Notes: generated by a model from the letters alone, not told the origin. Counted from the first letter of the stretch, positions 43,380 to 51,737 are shown. The stretch: 51,737 nucleotides of DNA from Fluviicola sp. (GCA_029866325.1 JARWZO010000017.1:1-51737); one strand, 5' to 3'. Made by a program: numbers and translations.

Positions 43380-43787
43380 ATGAATACCGGAAAAATGTCT
43401 TTTGAAACAATTTTGATACTGGTGACTATCGGTCTCTTTGCCGGCACGCTCAGCGGATTTATCGGTGTCGGCGGCGGCATTATCATCGTTCCGGCGTTGG
43501 TTTATTTTCTAGGTCTGACACAACATCAGGCTACCGGAACCAGCTTGTTCATCCTAACACTTCCTGTGGTGATTCTGGGAACCATGAACTACGCCAAAAC
43601 AGGAAATCTCAATTGGCGTTACGGGTTGGTAATTGCTTCCACATTCGTAATCGGAGGATATATCGGGTCGAAACTTTCGCTCAAGATCTCTCCTGCACTT
43701 GTCAAAATTATCTTCGGATTCATTATGGCTTATGTTGCGTTTACCATGATTCGTTCCGGATTCAATCTCTATAAAAATGAAGAATAG
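43380..43787 (+). CDS. Half-size TauE/SafE-type membrane permease
   Basis: The 135-residue protein has four membrane helices and one TauE/SafE repeat, with the hallmark GLFAGTLSGFIGVGGGIIIV then PALVYFLGLTQHQATGTSLF. Full TauE/SafE sulfite or organosulfonate exporters carry two such repeats in about 250 residues, so this one probably works as a homodimer. There is no sign of a frameshifted second half downstream; the next 11 nt already overlap the M20 gene. Substrate unknown; the coupled amidohydrolase hints at export or uptake of a small anion product, which is inference. Confidence 0.85.
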   Translation: MNTGKMSFETILILVTIGLFAGTLSGFIGVGGGIIIVPALVYFLGLTQHQATGTSLFILTLPVVILGTMNYAKTGNLNWRYGLVIASTFVIGGYIGSKLSLKISPALVKIIFGFIMAYVAFTMIRSGFNLYKNEE

Positions 43788-44967
43788 CCTGCATACCCTA
43801 ATCCAACAACGTTCGGAAGAATTGTTTGCGAAAGTGAAAGCTTATCGTGAACATATTCACCGCTTTCCGGAATTGTCGTATGCCGAGCACGAAACAATGA
43901 GTTATGTGACAAAACAACTCACCGCGTTGAACATTCCATTTACTGCTAATGTAGCAGAAACCGGTATTACAGCTATTATTCGTGGTGATCATCATTCGGA
44001 AATAGATAGCTGTTTCGGGTTGCGTTCAGAGTTGGATGCTTTGCCGATTCACGAACTCAATGATGTACAGTATTGCTCGACTAGAGAAGGAATCATGCAC
44101 GCTTGCGGACATGATGTTCATACTGCAATTTTACTCGGCGCAGCCGAATTGTTACAGGAATTGCGTAACGAATTACCACATCCGGTGAAACTGTTTTTTC
44201 AACCCGGCGAAGAAAAAAATCCGGGCGGTGCATCTCTCATGATTGCCGACGGAGCACTTAAAAATCCTGATGTACACGCCATGGCAGCACTGCATGTGTT
44301 CCCCGAAATGGAAACCGGAAAACTGGGTTTTAAAACCGGTTTGTACATGGCATCGTGCGACGAAATTTATATCACTATCAACGGAAAAGGCGGACACGGA
44401 GCCACTCCGCATCAAACCATCGATCCGATAATGATTGGCGCACAATTGCTGGTTGGTTTGCAACAAATTGTCAGCCGGAATTGTGATCCTAAAATACCGT
44501 GTGTACTGTCATTCGGACACTTTGAAGCACTTGGAGCTACGAATGTAATTCCAGAAAAAGCGCACATGAAAGGCACTTTCCGAACCATGGACGAAGCCTG
44601 GCGCGCCAAGGCATTGGAATTAATCAAATCACACGTCAACCATGTTACAGCCCAGTTCGGTGCAACAGCAGATTTGACCATTTCTAAAGGGTATCCGTTT
44701 TTGGAAAACGATCCCGAGCTCACAACAGCAGTGAGAACCATTGCCGAAACGCATTTCGGTGAAGAAAACATTGAGACTCTTCCCATTCGCTTGACCTCGG
44801 AGGACTTTTCATATTACGCGCAGGAAATTCCGGTATGTTTCTTCCGTTTGGGTGTACGCAACGAAGCCCAAGGAATTGTACACGGCGTCCACCATCCGCG
44901 GTTTAATATCGATGATCGTGCGCTTGTTGTAGGTGTTCAAGCCATGACTTTGGCACCATTTTCGTAA
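43777..44967 (+). CDS. M20 family amidohydrolase (N-acyl-amino-acid/hippurate hydrolase type)
   Basis: The 396-residue enzyme belongs to the M20D amidohydrolases: RREIHRxPEL-like EHIHRFPELSYAEHETMSYV, LRSELDALPI, the metal-ligand MHACGHDVHTAILLGAA, catalytic Glu in FFQPGEEKNPGGASLM, dimerisation-domain motif GKGGHGATPHQTIDP and the C-terminal LTSEDFSYY and VHHPRFNID. These cytosolic metalloenzymes release amino acids from N-acyl or indole-acetyl conjugates. Its start lies inside the end of the TauE-like gene (11-nt overlap). The exact substrate is unknown. Confidence 0.92.
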   Translation: MKNSLHTLIQQRSEELFAKVKAYREHIHRFPELSYAEHETMSYVTKQLTALNIPFTANVAETGITAIIRGDHHSEIDSCFGLRSELDALPIHELNDVQYCSTREGIMHACGHDVHTAILLGAAELLQELRNELPHPVKLFFQPGEEKNPGGASLMIADGALKNPDVHAMAALHVFPEMETGKLGFKTGLYMASCDEIYITINGKGGHGATPHQTIDPIMIGAQLLVGLQQIVSRNCDPKIPCVLSFGHFEALGATNVIPEKAHMKGTFRTMDEAWRAKALELIKSHVNHVTAQFGATADLTISKGYPFLENDPELTTAVRTIAETHFGEENIETLPIRLTSEDFSYYAQEIPVCFFRLGVRNEAQGIVHGVHHPRFNIDDRALVVGVQAMTLAPFS

Positions 44968-44970
44968 ATC

Positions 44971-45564
44971 ATGACCGTTATGAAACATACAGTCACATAC
45001 CTCCTTTTAGCTTTGGCAGTTACGCTGAATAGTTGCGGAACCGACGATACACCTGTTAGCCACAAGGAGATTTTCGAAATCCGAACCATCGGAACGCTTT
45101 CTACCAGCGAATATACGGTTGGCAAAATCATTAAACTCAACGACGTTGGCGAATGGTATCATTGGGGCGACCGCAAGATTCTCATTAGCTGCAAAGCCAA
45201 AATAAAAGCCGGTGTCAACCTCAATAAATTGAAGGCAGATGACATAAAAGTGACCGGCAAAAAGATCGAAATTCAATTGCCAGCAGCCGAAATTATTTCC
45301 TTTGAAATGAACCCAGACCAAATCAAAACCGAAATGGTAGATGTGAGCGGTTTCAGAGGCGGATTTTCTCAGGCGGAAAAAAACAAGATCTTGCGTTTGG
45401 GCGAAAAATCGATCCGGGAAGACATGAAGCAACTCGACATTCTCACAGATGCAGAGACCAATGCCATTGTGTTCCTCACGGATTTTTACAAGAATTTAGG
45501 ATTTGAAGAAATAATCATTCATGGAACGAAACAAGATAAGCGAACTAAGAACACTGATCGGTAG
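44971..45564 (+). CDS. DUF4230 lipoprotein
   Basis: The 197-residue protein has a lipoprotein signal with lipobox LNSC (Cys near residue 22). The mature part follows the DUF4230 pattern: EIRTIGTLSTSEYTVGKIIK, KILISCKAKIKAGVNLNKLK, DDIKVTGKKIEIQLPAAEII, then FSQAEKNKILRLGEKSIRED and a C-terminal segment ending in FEEIIIHGT. Its function is undefined. It starts 3 nt after the M20 stop and overlaps the next gene, a paralogue, by 44 nt. Confidence 0.8.
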   Translation: MTVMKHTVTYLLLALAVTLNSCGTDDTPVSHKEIFEIRTIGTLSTSEYTVGKIIKLNDVGEWYHWGDRKILISCKAKIKAGVNLNKLKADDIKVTGKKIEIQLPAAEIISFEMNPDQIKTEMVDVSGFRGGFSQAEKNKILRLGEKSIREDMKQLDILTDAETNAIVFLTDFYKNLGFEEIIIHGTKQDKRTKNTDR

Positions 45565-46177
45565 GTTACTAATCGTAGCTGTCATCGTAGTGGTTGGGTA
45601 TCTCATATACCAACGTTTTTTTGCCGATAATTCTGGTTCGGATTACGCAATAGAAGATACGCCGCTGCATGTGGAAGAAATTCGCAAGATTGTGGAATTG
45701 AACACCATCAAGTTTCGCGACGAAGTAGTGGTCGATTCATTGGAATTGTATAAAACCACAGCCGAACAAATTCAGGGCAACCTGGAAAAACTCATAGATC
45801 CCGAACAAGCCAAACACGGTATTTCCAGTAGCAATGTCAAGCGCCGTCTCACGATGGTAGTAAAAGGCGAATTGTTATACGGAATCGATCTCAAACGCAA
45901 AGATTTTACGGTGATCCCAAAAGACGGAAAGCTGGTCATCAGTCTTCCCAATCCGGAATTGTTATCGATCAATCTTACACCGAAAAACACCGATGTTTTT
46001 GTGGAAAACGGAACCTGGAAAGACTACGAACGTCAGCTTCTGATGCGCAAAGCACGCACCAAGATGATCGCCACGGGTGAGAAACTGCGCCTAACAGAAA
46101 AAGCCAAAGCTCCGCTTGAGCGCTTACTGAAACAATTGATTCGTTCGCAGGTTCCGATTGTGATTGAGTATTATTGA
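45521..46177 (+). CDS. DUF4230 membrane-anchored protein
   Basis: The 218-residue protein has an N-terminal membrane helix (LLIVAVIVVVGYLIYQRFF) and then a DUF4230 domain parallel to its neighbour: EEIRKIVELNTIKFRDEVVV, RLTMVVKGELLYGIDLKRKD, FTVIPKDGKLVISLPNPELL, then YERQLLMRKARTKMIATGE and a C-terminal strand VPIVIEYY. It is inferred to be a paralogue of the upstream lipoprotein, and the 44-nt overlap of reading frames implies tight co-expression. Presumably the pair works together at the periplasmic side; the role is unknown. Confidence 0.82.
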   Translation: MERNKISELRTLIGRLLIVAVIVVVGYLIYQRFFADNSGSDYAIEDTPLHVEEIRKIVELNTIKFRDEVVVDSLELYKTTAEQIQGNLEKLIDPEQAKHGISSSNVKRRLTMVVKGELLYGIDLKRKDFTVIPKDGKLVISLPNPELLSINLTPKNTDVFVENGTWKDYERQLLMRKARTKMIATGEKLRLTEKAKAPLERLLKQLIRSQVPIVIEYY

Positions 46178-46228
46178 AATACCTATCCAAACCAAAGGAG
46201 CACTACAATCAGCTAGCTGATACATTAT

Positions 46229-46355
46229 TTCCCACAGATGCACAGATTTTTTGCGCTCCTAACGGCAGCGCGTGTTGCATATAACATTCACTCATATTGT
46301 AATATTGGGGAATGCGAGGGTGTTAACCGAGCTAAAATCTGCGCATCTGTGGGAA
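46229..46355. repeat. Inverted repeat with TTCCCACAGATGC arms
   Basis: The 22-nt arms 46229-46250 and 46334-46355 are complementary except for one position. The words CACAGATGC and AATCTG are frequent in intergenic repeats of many bacteria. The 83-nt interior contains smaller palindromes. It lies between the DUF4230 pair and the metK terminator. Confidence 0.8.
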
Positions 46356-46366
46356 GGGAAGAAAAC

Positions 46367-46394
46367 AAAAAAGGGCTGTGATAAATCACAGCCC
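46367..46394 (-). terminator. Rho-independent terminator of metK
   Basis: On the minus strand GGGCTGTGAT and ATCACAGCCC form a 10-bp stem followed by six T residues, starting 23 nt after the metK stop. The adjoining CCCCTACAA word is shared with the palindrome at 51683-51722. Confidence 0.88.
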
Positions 46395-46416
46395 CTACAA
46401 AAGTTATAGATCAAGA

Positions 46417-47697
46417 TTACAACCCGAAAGTCGATTTCACTTTATCTGTATAATCCAATTTTTCCCACGTAAACAATTCAACTTCTCTTGAAACAACAGT
46501 TCCATCAGGAGATTTGAAGGTTTTGTTAACCACTTCGTTTTTACGTCCCATGTGACCATAAGCAGCAGTTTCGCTGTAGATCGGGTTGCGCAATTTCAAA
46601 CGTTGCTCAATCGCATACGGACGCAAATCAAAGATTGCTTCCACTTTTTTAGCGATTTCACCATCGGTTAAACCAACTTTAGCCGTTCCGTAAGTATTGA
46701 CAAACAATCCGCATGGTTTCGCCACACCGATCGCATAAGAAACTTGCACCAATACCTCATCGCACAAACCGGCTGCAACCAGGTTTTTCGCAATGTGACG
46801 CGTTGCATAAGCAGCAGAACGGTCAACTTTAGAAGGATCTTTTCCTGAGAACGCTCCACCACCGTGAGCACCTTTTCCACCGTAGGTATCAACGATGATT
46901 TTACGACCAGTTAATCCTGTATCTCCGTGAGGTCCGCCGATAACGAATTTCCCTGTAGGATTGATATGGTAGGTAATTTGGTCGTTGAACAAGGCTTGCA
47001 ATTCAGGTTTCAATTTCGCTTTCACACGAGGAATGACGATAGAAACGATATCTTTTTTGATTTTCGCCAACATTTCAGGCTCTGACGCAAAATCGTCGTG
47101 TTGTGTAGAAACCACAATGCTATCGATGCGTTGCGGCACATTGTCGTCAGAATACTCAATGGTAACCTGTGACTTTGCATCCGGACGAAGGTATCCGATT
47201 ACTTCCGGTTCGTTATTACGAATCGCAGAAAGTTCCTGCAAAATTTTGTGCGCCAAATCCAACGCCAACGGCATGTAATTTTCGGTTTCTTTGGTTGCGT
47301 AACCGAACATCATTCCTTGGTCACCGGCACCTTGTGCATTTGCCAACGCTTCAAAATCGTTGTTATCTACCTTACGGTCAACACCTTGGTTGATATCGTC
47401 TGATTGATCGTGAATTGCTGAAAGAATACCGCATGAATTTGCTTCAAACATATACTCAGACTTCGTGTAACCGATTTTACGGATCACTTCACGGGCAATG
47501 GCTTGTACATCCAAATAGGTATTTGTTTTCACCTCTCCGGCCAACACCACCTGACCCGTTGTTACCAAGGTTTCGCACGCTACTTTTGATGTAGGGTCGA
47601 AAGCCATGAAGTTATCAATCAACGCGTCGGAAATCTGATCCGCTACCTTATCCGGGTGTCCTTCAGAAACAGATTCTGAGGTAAACAAATATGACAT
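46417..47697 (-). CDS. metK: S-adenosylmethionine synthetase MetK
   Basis: MetK makes S-adenosylmethionine from methionine and ATP. The 426-residue protein shows [20 protein letters not shown] with ATP-site His14 and Asp16, the [12 protein letters not shown] loop near 123-134, [20 protein letters not shown] and the P-loop-like [19 protein letters not shown]. It is longer than E. coli MetK (384) but typical of Bacteroidota, with an insert around residues 165-235. The leader (47698-47800) shows no SAM riboswitch features that I can identify. It is monocistronic with its own terminator. Confidence 0.97.
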   Translation of the reverse strand: MSYLFTSESVSEGHPDKVADQISDALIDNFMAFDPTSKVACETLVTTGQVVLAGEVKTNTYLDVQAIAREVIRKIGYTKSEYMFEANSCGILSAIHDQSDDINQGVDRKVDNNDFEALANAQGAGDQGMMFGYATKETENYMPLALDLAHKILQELSAIRNNEPEVIGYLRPDAKSQVTIEYSDDNVPQRIDSIVVSTQHDDFASEPEMLAKIKKDIVSIVIPRVKAKLKPELQALFNDQITYHINPTGKFVIGGPHGDTGLTGRKIIVDTYGGKGAHGGGAFSGKDPSKVDRSAAYATRHIAKNLVAAGLCDEVLVQVSYAIGVAKPCGLFVNTYGTAKVGLTDGEIAKKVEAIFDLRPYAIEQRLKLRNPIYSETAAYGHMGRKNEVVNKTFKSPDGTVVSREVELFTWEKLDYTDKVKSTFGL

Positions 47698-47837
47698 AGT
47701 TCTGTATTAAAAAATTGTGACGCGCGAAATTAGTGAAAAAAAAAAGAACGGTAATGAAAGCGTTAATAATAGTCTAAAATATTCTACCAAATAAGTAGAT
47801 TACTGACTTGCTCATTTTTCAACCGAATAATTTTCGG

Positions 47838-47845
47838 TAGCTTTG
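47838..47845 (+). promoter_or_regulatory. Candidate -7 box of the LytS/LytTR operon
   Basis: TAGCTTTG is a perfect TAnnTTTG match ending 16 nt before the ATG at 47862; a TTTTTC at 47815-47820 is a weak -33 candidate with 17-nt spacing. Confidence 0.5.
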
Positions 47846-47861
47846 ACCAGGAATCGGTTCT

Positions 47862-48584
47862 ATGTTGTTCGCTGTAATTATATTATCCATTGTGCTGTTG
47901 GCAGCGCTGCTATACATACTACTTGTGAGTATGAAATTGCGTGAACTCACCAAACAACACGCCGATCTTTCCGAACGCAATCAAGAGCTCAACGCCATGA
48001 TGCATTCAAGTGAGTTGAAAGCCTTGCGCTACAAACTCAATCCGCATTTATTTAAAAATGCCCTCAATTCTATTCAGTCGCACGCTTATCAAACCTATTA
48101 TTCGATGGATAAGCTCTCAGGTGTGTTGGATTATATTTTATACGACAGCGATCAACCACTTGTTTCTTTGCAAGAAGAAATGGATTTTGCGGCCAATTTT
48201 ATTGAGATCAACCGCTTGAAATTAAGTCCGCTCTTTGATTTACGTGTCCGTAATACGATTGAAAAATCGAGCCTCGATTGGGCTGAATTGAAAATCATGC
48301 CGCTAGTAACGGTCGATCTTATCGAAAACGCCTTTAAACACACCGATTTTCAAAAAACGGAATCGTTCATTTCCATTAGCTTTCAATTGGAAAAAGGTTG
48401 GTTTCAACTGGAAGTGAGTAATCGGGTAAGTGAAAAACCACCGCTTCGCAAGAAAAACAGTGGTTTGGGATTAAAAAACCTGGAAGAACGATTAAAAATC
48501 GCCTATCCTAATCGCCACAAATTGCTAGTGATTTCGGAAGGATCGGTATTCCGAACTCAGTTAAAACTGCAATTGCATGACTGA
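47862..48584 (+). CDS. LytS-type sensor histidine kinase (His_kinase family)
   Basis: The 240-residue kinase has one N-terminal membrane helix (about 3-23), a short coiled coil, then the His_kinase signature LRYKLNPHLFKNALNSIQSH, where the His of LNPH is the phosphoacceptor, and a GHKL ATPase domain with VDLIENAFKHTD and GLGLKNLEERLKIAYP. There is no extracellular sensing domain, so it senses through the membrane or a partner. Its end overlaps the LytTR regulator gene by 8 nt, forming a two-component pair. Confidence 0.9.
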   Translation: MLFAVIILSIVLLAALLYILLVSMKLRELTKQHADLSERNQELNAMMHSSELKALRYKLNPHLFKNALNSIQSHAYQTYYSMDKLSGVLDYILYDSDQPLVSLQEEMDFAANFIEINRLKLSPLFDLRVRNTIEKSSLDWAELKIMPLVTVDLIENAFKHTDFQKTESFISISFQLEKGWFQLEVSNRVSEKPPLRKKNSGLGLKNLEERLKIAYPNRHKLLVISEGSVFRTQLKLQLHD

Positions 48585-49308
48585 AAAGTATCGCTGTATC
48601 TTGATCGATGATGAATTGCTGGCTCTAGCCTACCTGCGCACCTTATGTGAGACCATTCCGAATATAGAAGTGGTACGCGCTTACGATAATCCGGTCAACT
48701 TGTTAAACGATTTACCCGATTTGTCGGTCGATTTTTGCATTTCAGACATCGTTATGCCTTCGTTGACGGGCCTCGATCTAGCACTGCAGCTCAACGATTT
48801 ACCGATCATTTTCACTACTGCTCACAATGAGTATGCTGCAGATGCGTTCGACATTGATGCGGTTGATTATTTACGAAAACCGGTTCAAAAAGAACGTCTG
48901 GAAAAAGCCATCGAAAAAGTGGTGCAAATTCTACATCAACGTGCAGCGAAACCTCTTGTAGTGAATGTCACCACTTCGAAAGGAAAAATGCGTTTGGTTT
49001 CCAATCAGGTTGTAGCAGTTTCGTCAGAAACCATTGACCGGCGCGATAAACTAGTCACGCTTTCAACCGGCGAGGAATGGATCATCAAAAACACCTCGTT
49101 TGAACAACTCCTCAACCTGCTTCCCAACGAACAATTCTGCCGCATTTCCAAAAGCGAAGTCATCGGTTTGTCATTTGTCACCGGCTATACAGGCGAAACG
49201 GTTTTTACTTCGTTCAAATCCAAAAACGGCAGTTTGCGCAATTTTACCTTGAGCGACAATTACCGGAAAGAGTTTCTAGAAAAGCTCAGGCGCAAGTTCG
49301 GTACATGA
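48577..49308 (+). CDS. LytTR-family response regulator
   Basis: The 243-residue regulator has a receiver domain with acidic pair D11-D12, phosphoacceptor D57 (CISDIVMP), TTAHNEYAADAFDIDAVDYL and Lys in RKP, and a C-terminal LytTR DNA-binding domain (about 130-240; RLVSNQVVAVSSETIDRRDK, NEQFCRISKSEVIGLSFV). LytTR proteins bind direct-repeat sites of about 9 nt each spaced by 12-13; such repeats were not identified here. It pairs with the overlapping LytS-type kinase. Confidence 0.92.
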   Translation: MTEKYRCILIDDELLALAYLRTLCETIPNIEVVRAYDNPVNLLNDLPDLSVDFCISDIVMPSLTGLDLALQLNDLPIIFTTAHNEYAADAFDIDAVDYLRKPVQKERLEKAIEKVVQILHQRAAKPLVVNVTTSKGKMRLVSNQVVAVSSETIDRRDKLVTLSTGEEWIIKNTSFEQLLNLLPNEQFCRISKSEVIGLSFVTGYTGETVFTSFKSKNGSLRNFTLSDNYRKEFLEKLRRKFGT

Positions 49309-49365
49309 ATTGACCTTTTCATTACATTCTTTTGATTGGCTTCATGAACCTGTGAAACCACGGCT

Positions 49366-49373
49366 TACTTTTG
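49366..49373 (+). promoter_or_regulatory. Candidate -7 box for the antiporter gene
   Basis: TACTTTTG is a perfect TAnnTTTG match 24 nt before the antiporter ATG (49398), after the LytTR stop, which suggests independent transcription. No well-spaced TTG is seen. Confidence 0.4.
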
Positions 49374-49397
49374 CGCTAACGAAAGAGCTGTATCACC

Positions 49398-51677
49398 ATG
49401 AAAAACATCAGAAACCTACTTTTTTACGTTCTCACCATTGGTGGTTTTTCCACATTGATTTTTGGAATCATTACCTGGGGGCAGGTATTGGAAGACCGTA
49501 AAGTGATTACCAAGGTTCACCACGAGGCAACCGCCTCAACGTGGGATCAATTCATGGAAACGTTCTTTCATAATCTGAATCATCCGCTCGCTATTCTGTT
49601 ATTGCAAATCATTACCATTATTGTTGCAGCCCGTATCTTAGGATTCTTTTGCCGAAAAATCGGTCAGCCGTCGGTAATTGGTGAAATCATTGCAGGAATT
49701 GTACTCGGGCCGTCTTTATTCGGGATGTATTTCCCTGAGTTCTCCGGTTTTCTTTTCCCGAAAGAATCACTGGGAAATCTTCAGTTCTTAAGCCAAATCG
49801 GATTGATACTTTTCATGTTTGTGGTTGGTATGGAACTCGATTTAAATATCATCCGCAAAAAAGCCAATGATGCCGTAGTGATTAGTCATGCCAGTATTAT
49901 TTTCCCTTTCACGTTGGGGGTTACACTCGCCTACTTTGTCTACGATGCTTTTGCTCCGGAGAACGTCAATTTTCTATCCTTTGCACTATTCATTGGAATA
50001 GCGATGAGTATTACTGCTTTTCCGGTATTAGCCCGTATAGTGCAAGAACGCGGACTCACAAAAACCAAGTTAGGAGCTATTGTTATTACATGTGCCGCCG
50101 CCGATGACATTACTGCATGGTGTATCCTAGCAGCCGTTATTGCTATTGTGAAAGCGGGTTCTTTTCTCAGCGCATTGTACATCATTCTTGCTGCCGTGCT
50201 CTATGTATTTCTGATGATTAAAGTGGTGCGTCCGTTCTTGAAACGACTGGGTGAAAAATACTCTAGCAAAGAGAGCTTGAGTAAGCCGGTGGTTGCGCTC
50301 TTCTTCATTACACTGATCATTTCGTCTTACTTAACAGAAGTCATCGGGATTCACGCCTTGTTCGGAGCATTCTTAGCTGGTGTAATCATGCCATCAAGCC
50401 TGAGTTTCAGAACCATCTTTATTGAGAAAATAGAAGATGTAGCGCTAGTTTTATTGCTTCCGTTGTTCTTTGTTTTCACCGGATTGCGTACACACATCGA
50501 CTTGCTCAACGATTGGTCCTTGTGGGGAATTGCCGCCATTATCATCGCTGTTGCAGTAATAGGTAAATTTCTTGGTTCGGCATTGGCTGCGCGATTTGTA
50601 GGTCAATCATGGCGTGAAAGTCTGATCATTGGTGCGCTGATGAATACGCGGGGATTGATGGAATTGGTAGTGCTCAATATCGGTTACGATTTGGGGGTAT
50701 TGTCGGATGAGATCTTCACCATGCTGGTATTGATGGCACTTGTCACCACGTTTATGACAGGTCCGTTGTTGGATTTAATCAATTGGCTGATGCCGGAAAG
50801 GGACACCCAAATGGAGCAACAGGCAAGCGAGAACTCGACTAAATACACCATTCTTGTTTCGTTCGGAAGTCCGGAACGTGGACGAACATTGTTGCGCCTG
50901 GCCAATAGCTTTATTCGAAAGTCATTAGACAATGCCGGAGTAACAGCATTGCACGTTTCGCCGAGTAATGATTTGAATCAATTCAACGCCGAAGAGTACG
51001 AACGCGAAAGTTTCAAACAGGTAAAATCGGAAGCACGACGACTACAATTACCTGTAGTAACCTTGTTTCGTCCAACAGTCGACATCGACAAAGAAATCAC
51101 AGATACGGCCAACGCAGGTAATTTTGATTTACTCATGATCGGTATCGGGCGATCAGTGTTTGAAGGTTCGCTATTGGGCCGTGTGCTTGGTTTTACCACG
51201 AAATTGATCAATCCGGAACGTCTTTACGAAACCATTACCGGAAAGGAACCTTTGTTTGAAAACACGGTATTCGATGACAGAACCCGACAAATCATCAAAG
51301 GATCTAAAATTCCGGTAGGGATTGTGATCGATAAAGATTTGGAGAAAGTAGAAAACATTTTCTTACCGATTTTCTCAATACACGATAGCTTTTTGCTGGT
51401 TTATGCGCAGAAACTGATTCACCACAGTGATGCTCGCATTAGCATTCTGGACGCGGCCGGAATCATCAAGCAACATCCCGAAATCAAGGAATCGATTCGC
51501 TCCATCGAGCAGGTAGCACCCAACCACATTGTATTGCATACCGAACGCAAACTCGAAAAAGAATTCATGCAGCAGCAAGATTTGATGATTATCAGCCACG
51601 ACAGCTGGCGAAAAGCCGTGGAAACACAAAGCATTTGGTTGACGAACACGCCTTCGGTGTTGATTATTAAACCGTGA
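49398..51677 (+). CDS. CPA2 family cation:proton antiporter with cytosolic USP-like tail
   Basis: The 759-residue protein has an extra N-terminal helix, then a CPA2/Kef-type transporter of about 12 helices: GQPSVIGEIIAGIVLGPSLF, LILFMFVVGMELDLNIIRKK, IAMSITAFPVLARIVQERGL, the unwound-helix region TCAAADDITAWCILA with the acidic pair used in ion transport, and LMNTRGLMELVVLNIG. It probably exchanges K+ or Na+ for H+. The C-terminal ~290 residues lack membrane helices and look like two USP-type alpha/beta domains (YTILVSFGSPERGRTLLRLA; IPVGIVIDKDLEKVENIFLP), a possible nucleotide-sensing regulatory part. The KefC TrkA-N domain is absent. Confidence 0.9.
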   Translation: MKNIRNLLFYVLTIGGFSTLIFGIITWGQVLEDRKVITKVHHEATASTWDQFMETFFHNLNHPLAILLLQIITIIVAARILGFFCRKIGQPSVIGEIIAGIVLGPSLFGMYFPEFSGFLFPKESLGNLQFLSQIGLILFMFVVGMELDLNIIRKKANDAVVISHASIIFPFTLGVTLAYFVYDAFAPENVNFLSFALFIGIAMSITAFPVLARIVQERGLTKTKLGAIVITCAAADDITAWCILAAVIAIVKAGSFLSALYIILAAVLYVFLMIKVVRPFLKRLGEKYSSKESLSKPVVALFFITLIISSYLTEVIGIHALFGAFLAGVIMPSSLSFRTIFIEKIEDVALVLLLPLFFVFTGLRTHIDLLNDWSLWGIAAIIIAVAVIGKFLGSALAARFVGQSWRESLIIGALMNTRGLMELVVLNIGYDLGVLSDEIFTMLVLMALVTTFMTGPLLDLINWLMPERDTQMEQQASENSTKYTILVSFGSPERGRTLLRLANSFIRKSLDNAGVTALHVSPSNDLNQFNAEEYERESFKQVKSEARRLQLPVVTLFRPTVDIDKEITDTANAGNFDLLMIGIGRSVFEGSLLGRVLGFTTKLINPERLYETITGKEPLFENTVFDDRTRQIIKGSKIPVGIVIDKDLEKVENIFLPIFSIHDSFLLVYAQKLIHHSDARISILDAAGIIKQHPEIKESIRSIEQVAPNHIVLHTERKLEKEFMQQQDLMIISHDSWRKAVETQSIWLTNTPSVLIIKP

Positions 51678-51682
51678 TGCAT

Positions 51683-51722
51683 TTTATTGTAGGGGCGACT
51701 CGCGAGTCGCCCCTACAATAAA
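51683..51722. repeat. 40-nt perfect palindrome after the antiporter gene
   Basis: The palindrome is centred at 51702/51703 with 20-bp arms around GGGGCGACTCG/CGAGTCGCCCC and flanking TTTATTGTA. It sits 6 nt after the antiporter stop and has an AT-rich outer stem, so it may act as a transcript 3' hairpin. The CCCCTACAA end word also occurs beside the metK terminator. Confidence 0.9.
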
Positions 51723-51737
51723 TAAACACCCAATCAC

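Noticed and set aside
47698-47800. Possible SAM riboswitch upstream of metK
   Set aside because: The leader is AT-rich and short, and I could not find the conserved helices or the purine-rich core of known SAM riboswitch classes.
49310-49501. 63-codon frame overlapping the antiporter start
   Set aside because: It runs in another frame across the antiporter promoter and N-terminus; no features.

Overview
This window is chromosomal DNA of a member of the Bacteroidota, most likely order Flavobacteriales. The grounds are four secreted proteins with type IX secretion (T9SS) C-terminal sorting domains, -7 promoter boxes of the TAnnTTTG type instead of sigma70 boxes, no clear Shine-Dalgarno sites, HTH_40-type extensions on two helicases, paired DUF4230 genes, and a tiny lipoprotein with a GGHCDAYG tail. 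A Fluviicola/Crocinitomicaceae-like host is a guess. No tRNA, rRNA, CRISPR array, prophage or transposase gene was seen.

Layout: 1-8.9 kb holds housekeeping genes: mutS, tatC (minus), recQ, then a TetR regulator with an ABC1/UbiB-like kinase. From 9.3 to 11.0 kb lies a tight plus-strand run of four unrecognised small membrane or lipoprotein genes. From 11.1 to 18.6 kb the minus strand carries a seven-repeat T9SS protein, a NarL-type two-component pair with a TPR lipoprotein kinase, an SH3-like secreted protein and a second T9SS protein. From 18.7 to 22.2 kb a PIF1-like helicase has a rhuM gene inserted in its leader, flanked by perfect 47-bp direct repeats. From 22.3 to 32.7 kb come secreted hypothetical proteins, rmuC, an Omp85-type outer membrane protein, a 47-residue lipoprotein, a SRPBCC protein, a thioesterase/T9SS pair and a protein made of six ~22-residue repeats. 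From 33.1 to 43.1 kb come a thioredoxin-reductase-like ferredoxin reductase, a large VPS10/BNR protein, another T9SS protein, and a coupled operon of MoeB-rhodanese, histidine kinase and LuxE-like ligase. From 43.4 to 51.7 kb come a half-size TauE/SafE protein, an M20 amidohydrolase, two overlapping DUF4230 genes, metK, a LytS/LytTR two-component pair and a CPA2 antiporter with a cytosolic tail.

The intergenic DNA is full of structured repeats: a 293-bp MITE-like element, modules shared between 3.2 and 30.4 kb, a family with TTTTGATGTTGGAT arms, hairpins with GTTCGTAATAT arms, CTTACTTTTTG hairpins, and a 40-nt perfect palindrome at the right end. Many sit directly downstream of stop codons, which suggests a shared 3'-end or terminator role. 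The observation most worth following is the rhuM unit: precise excision between its 47-bp repeats would restore an uninterrupted promoter-leader-helicase arrangement.
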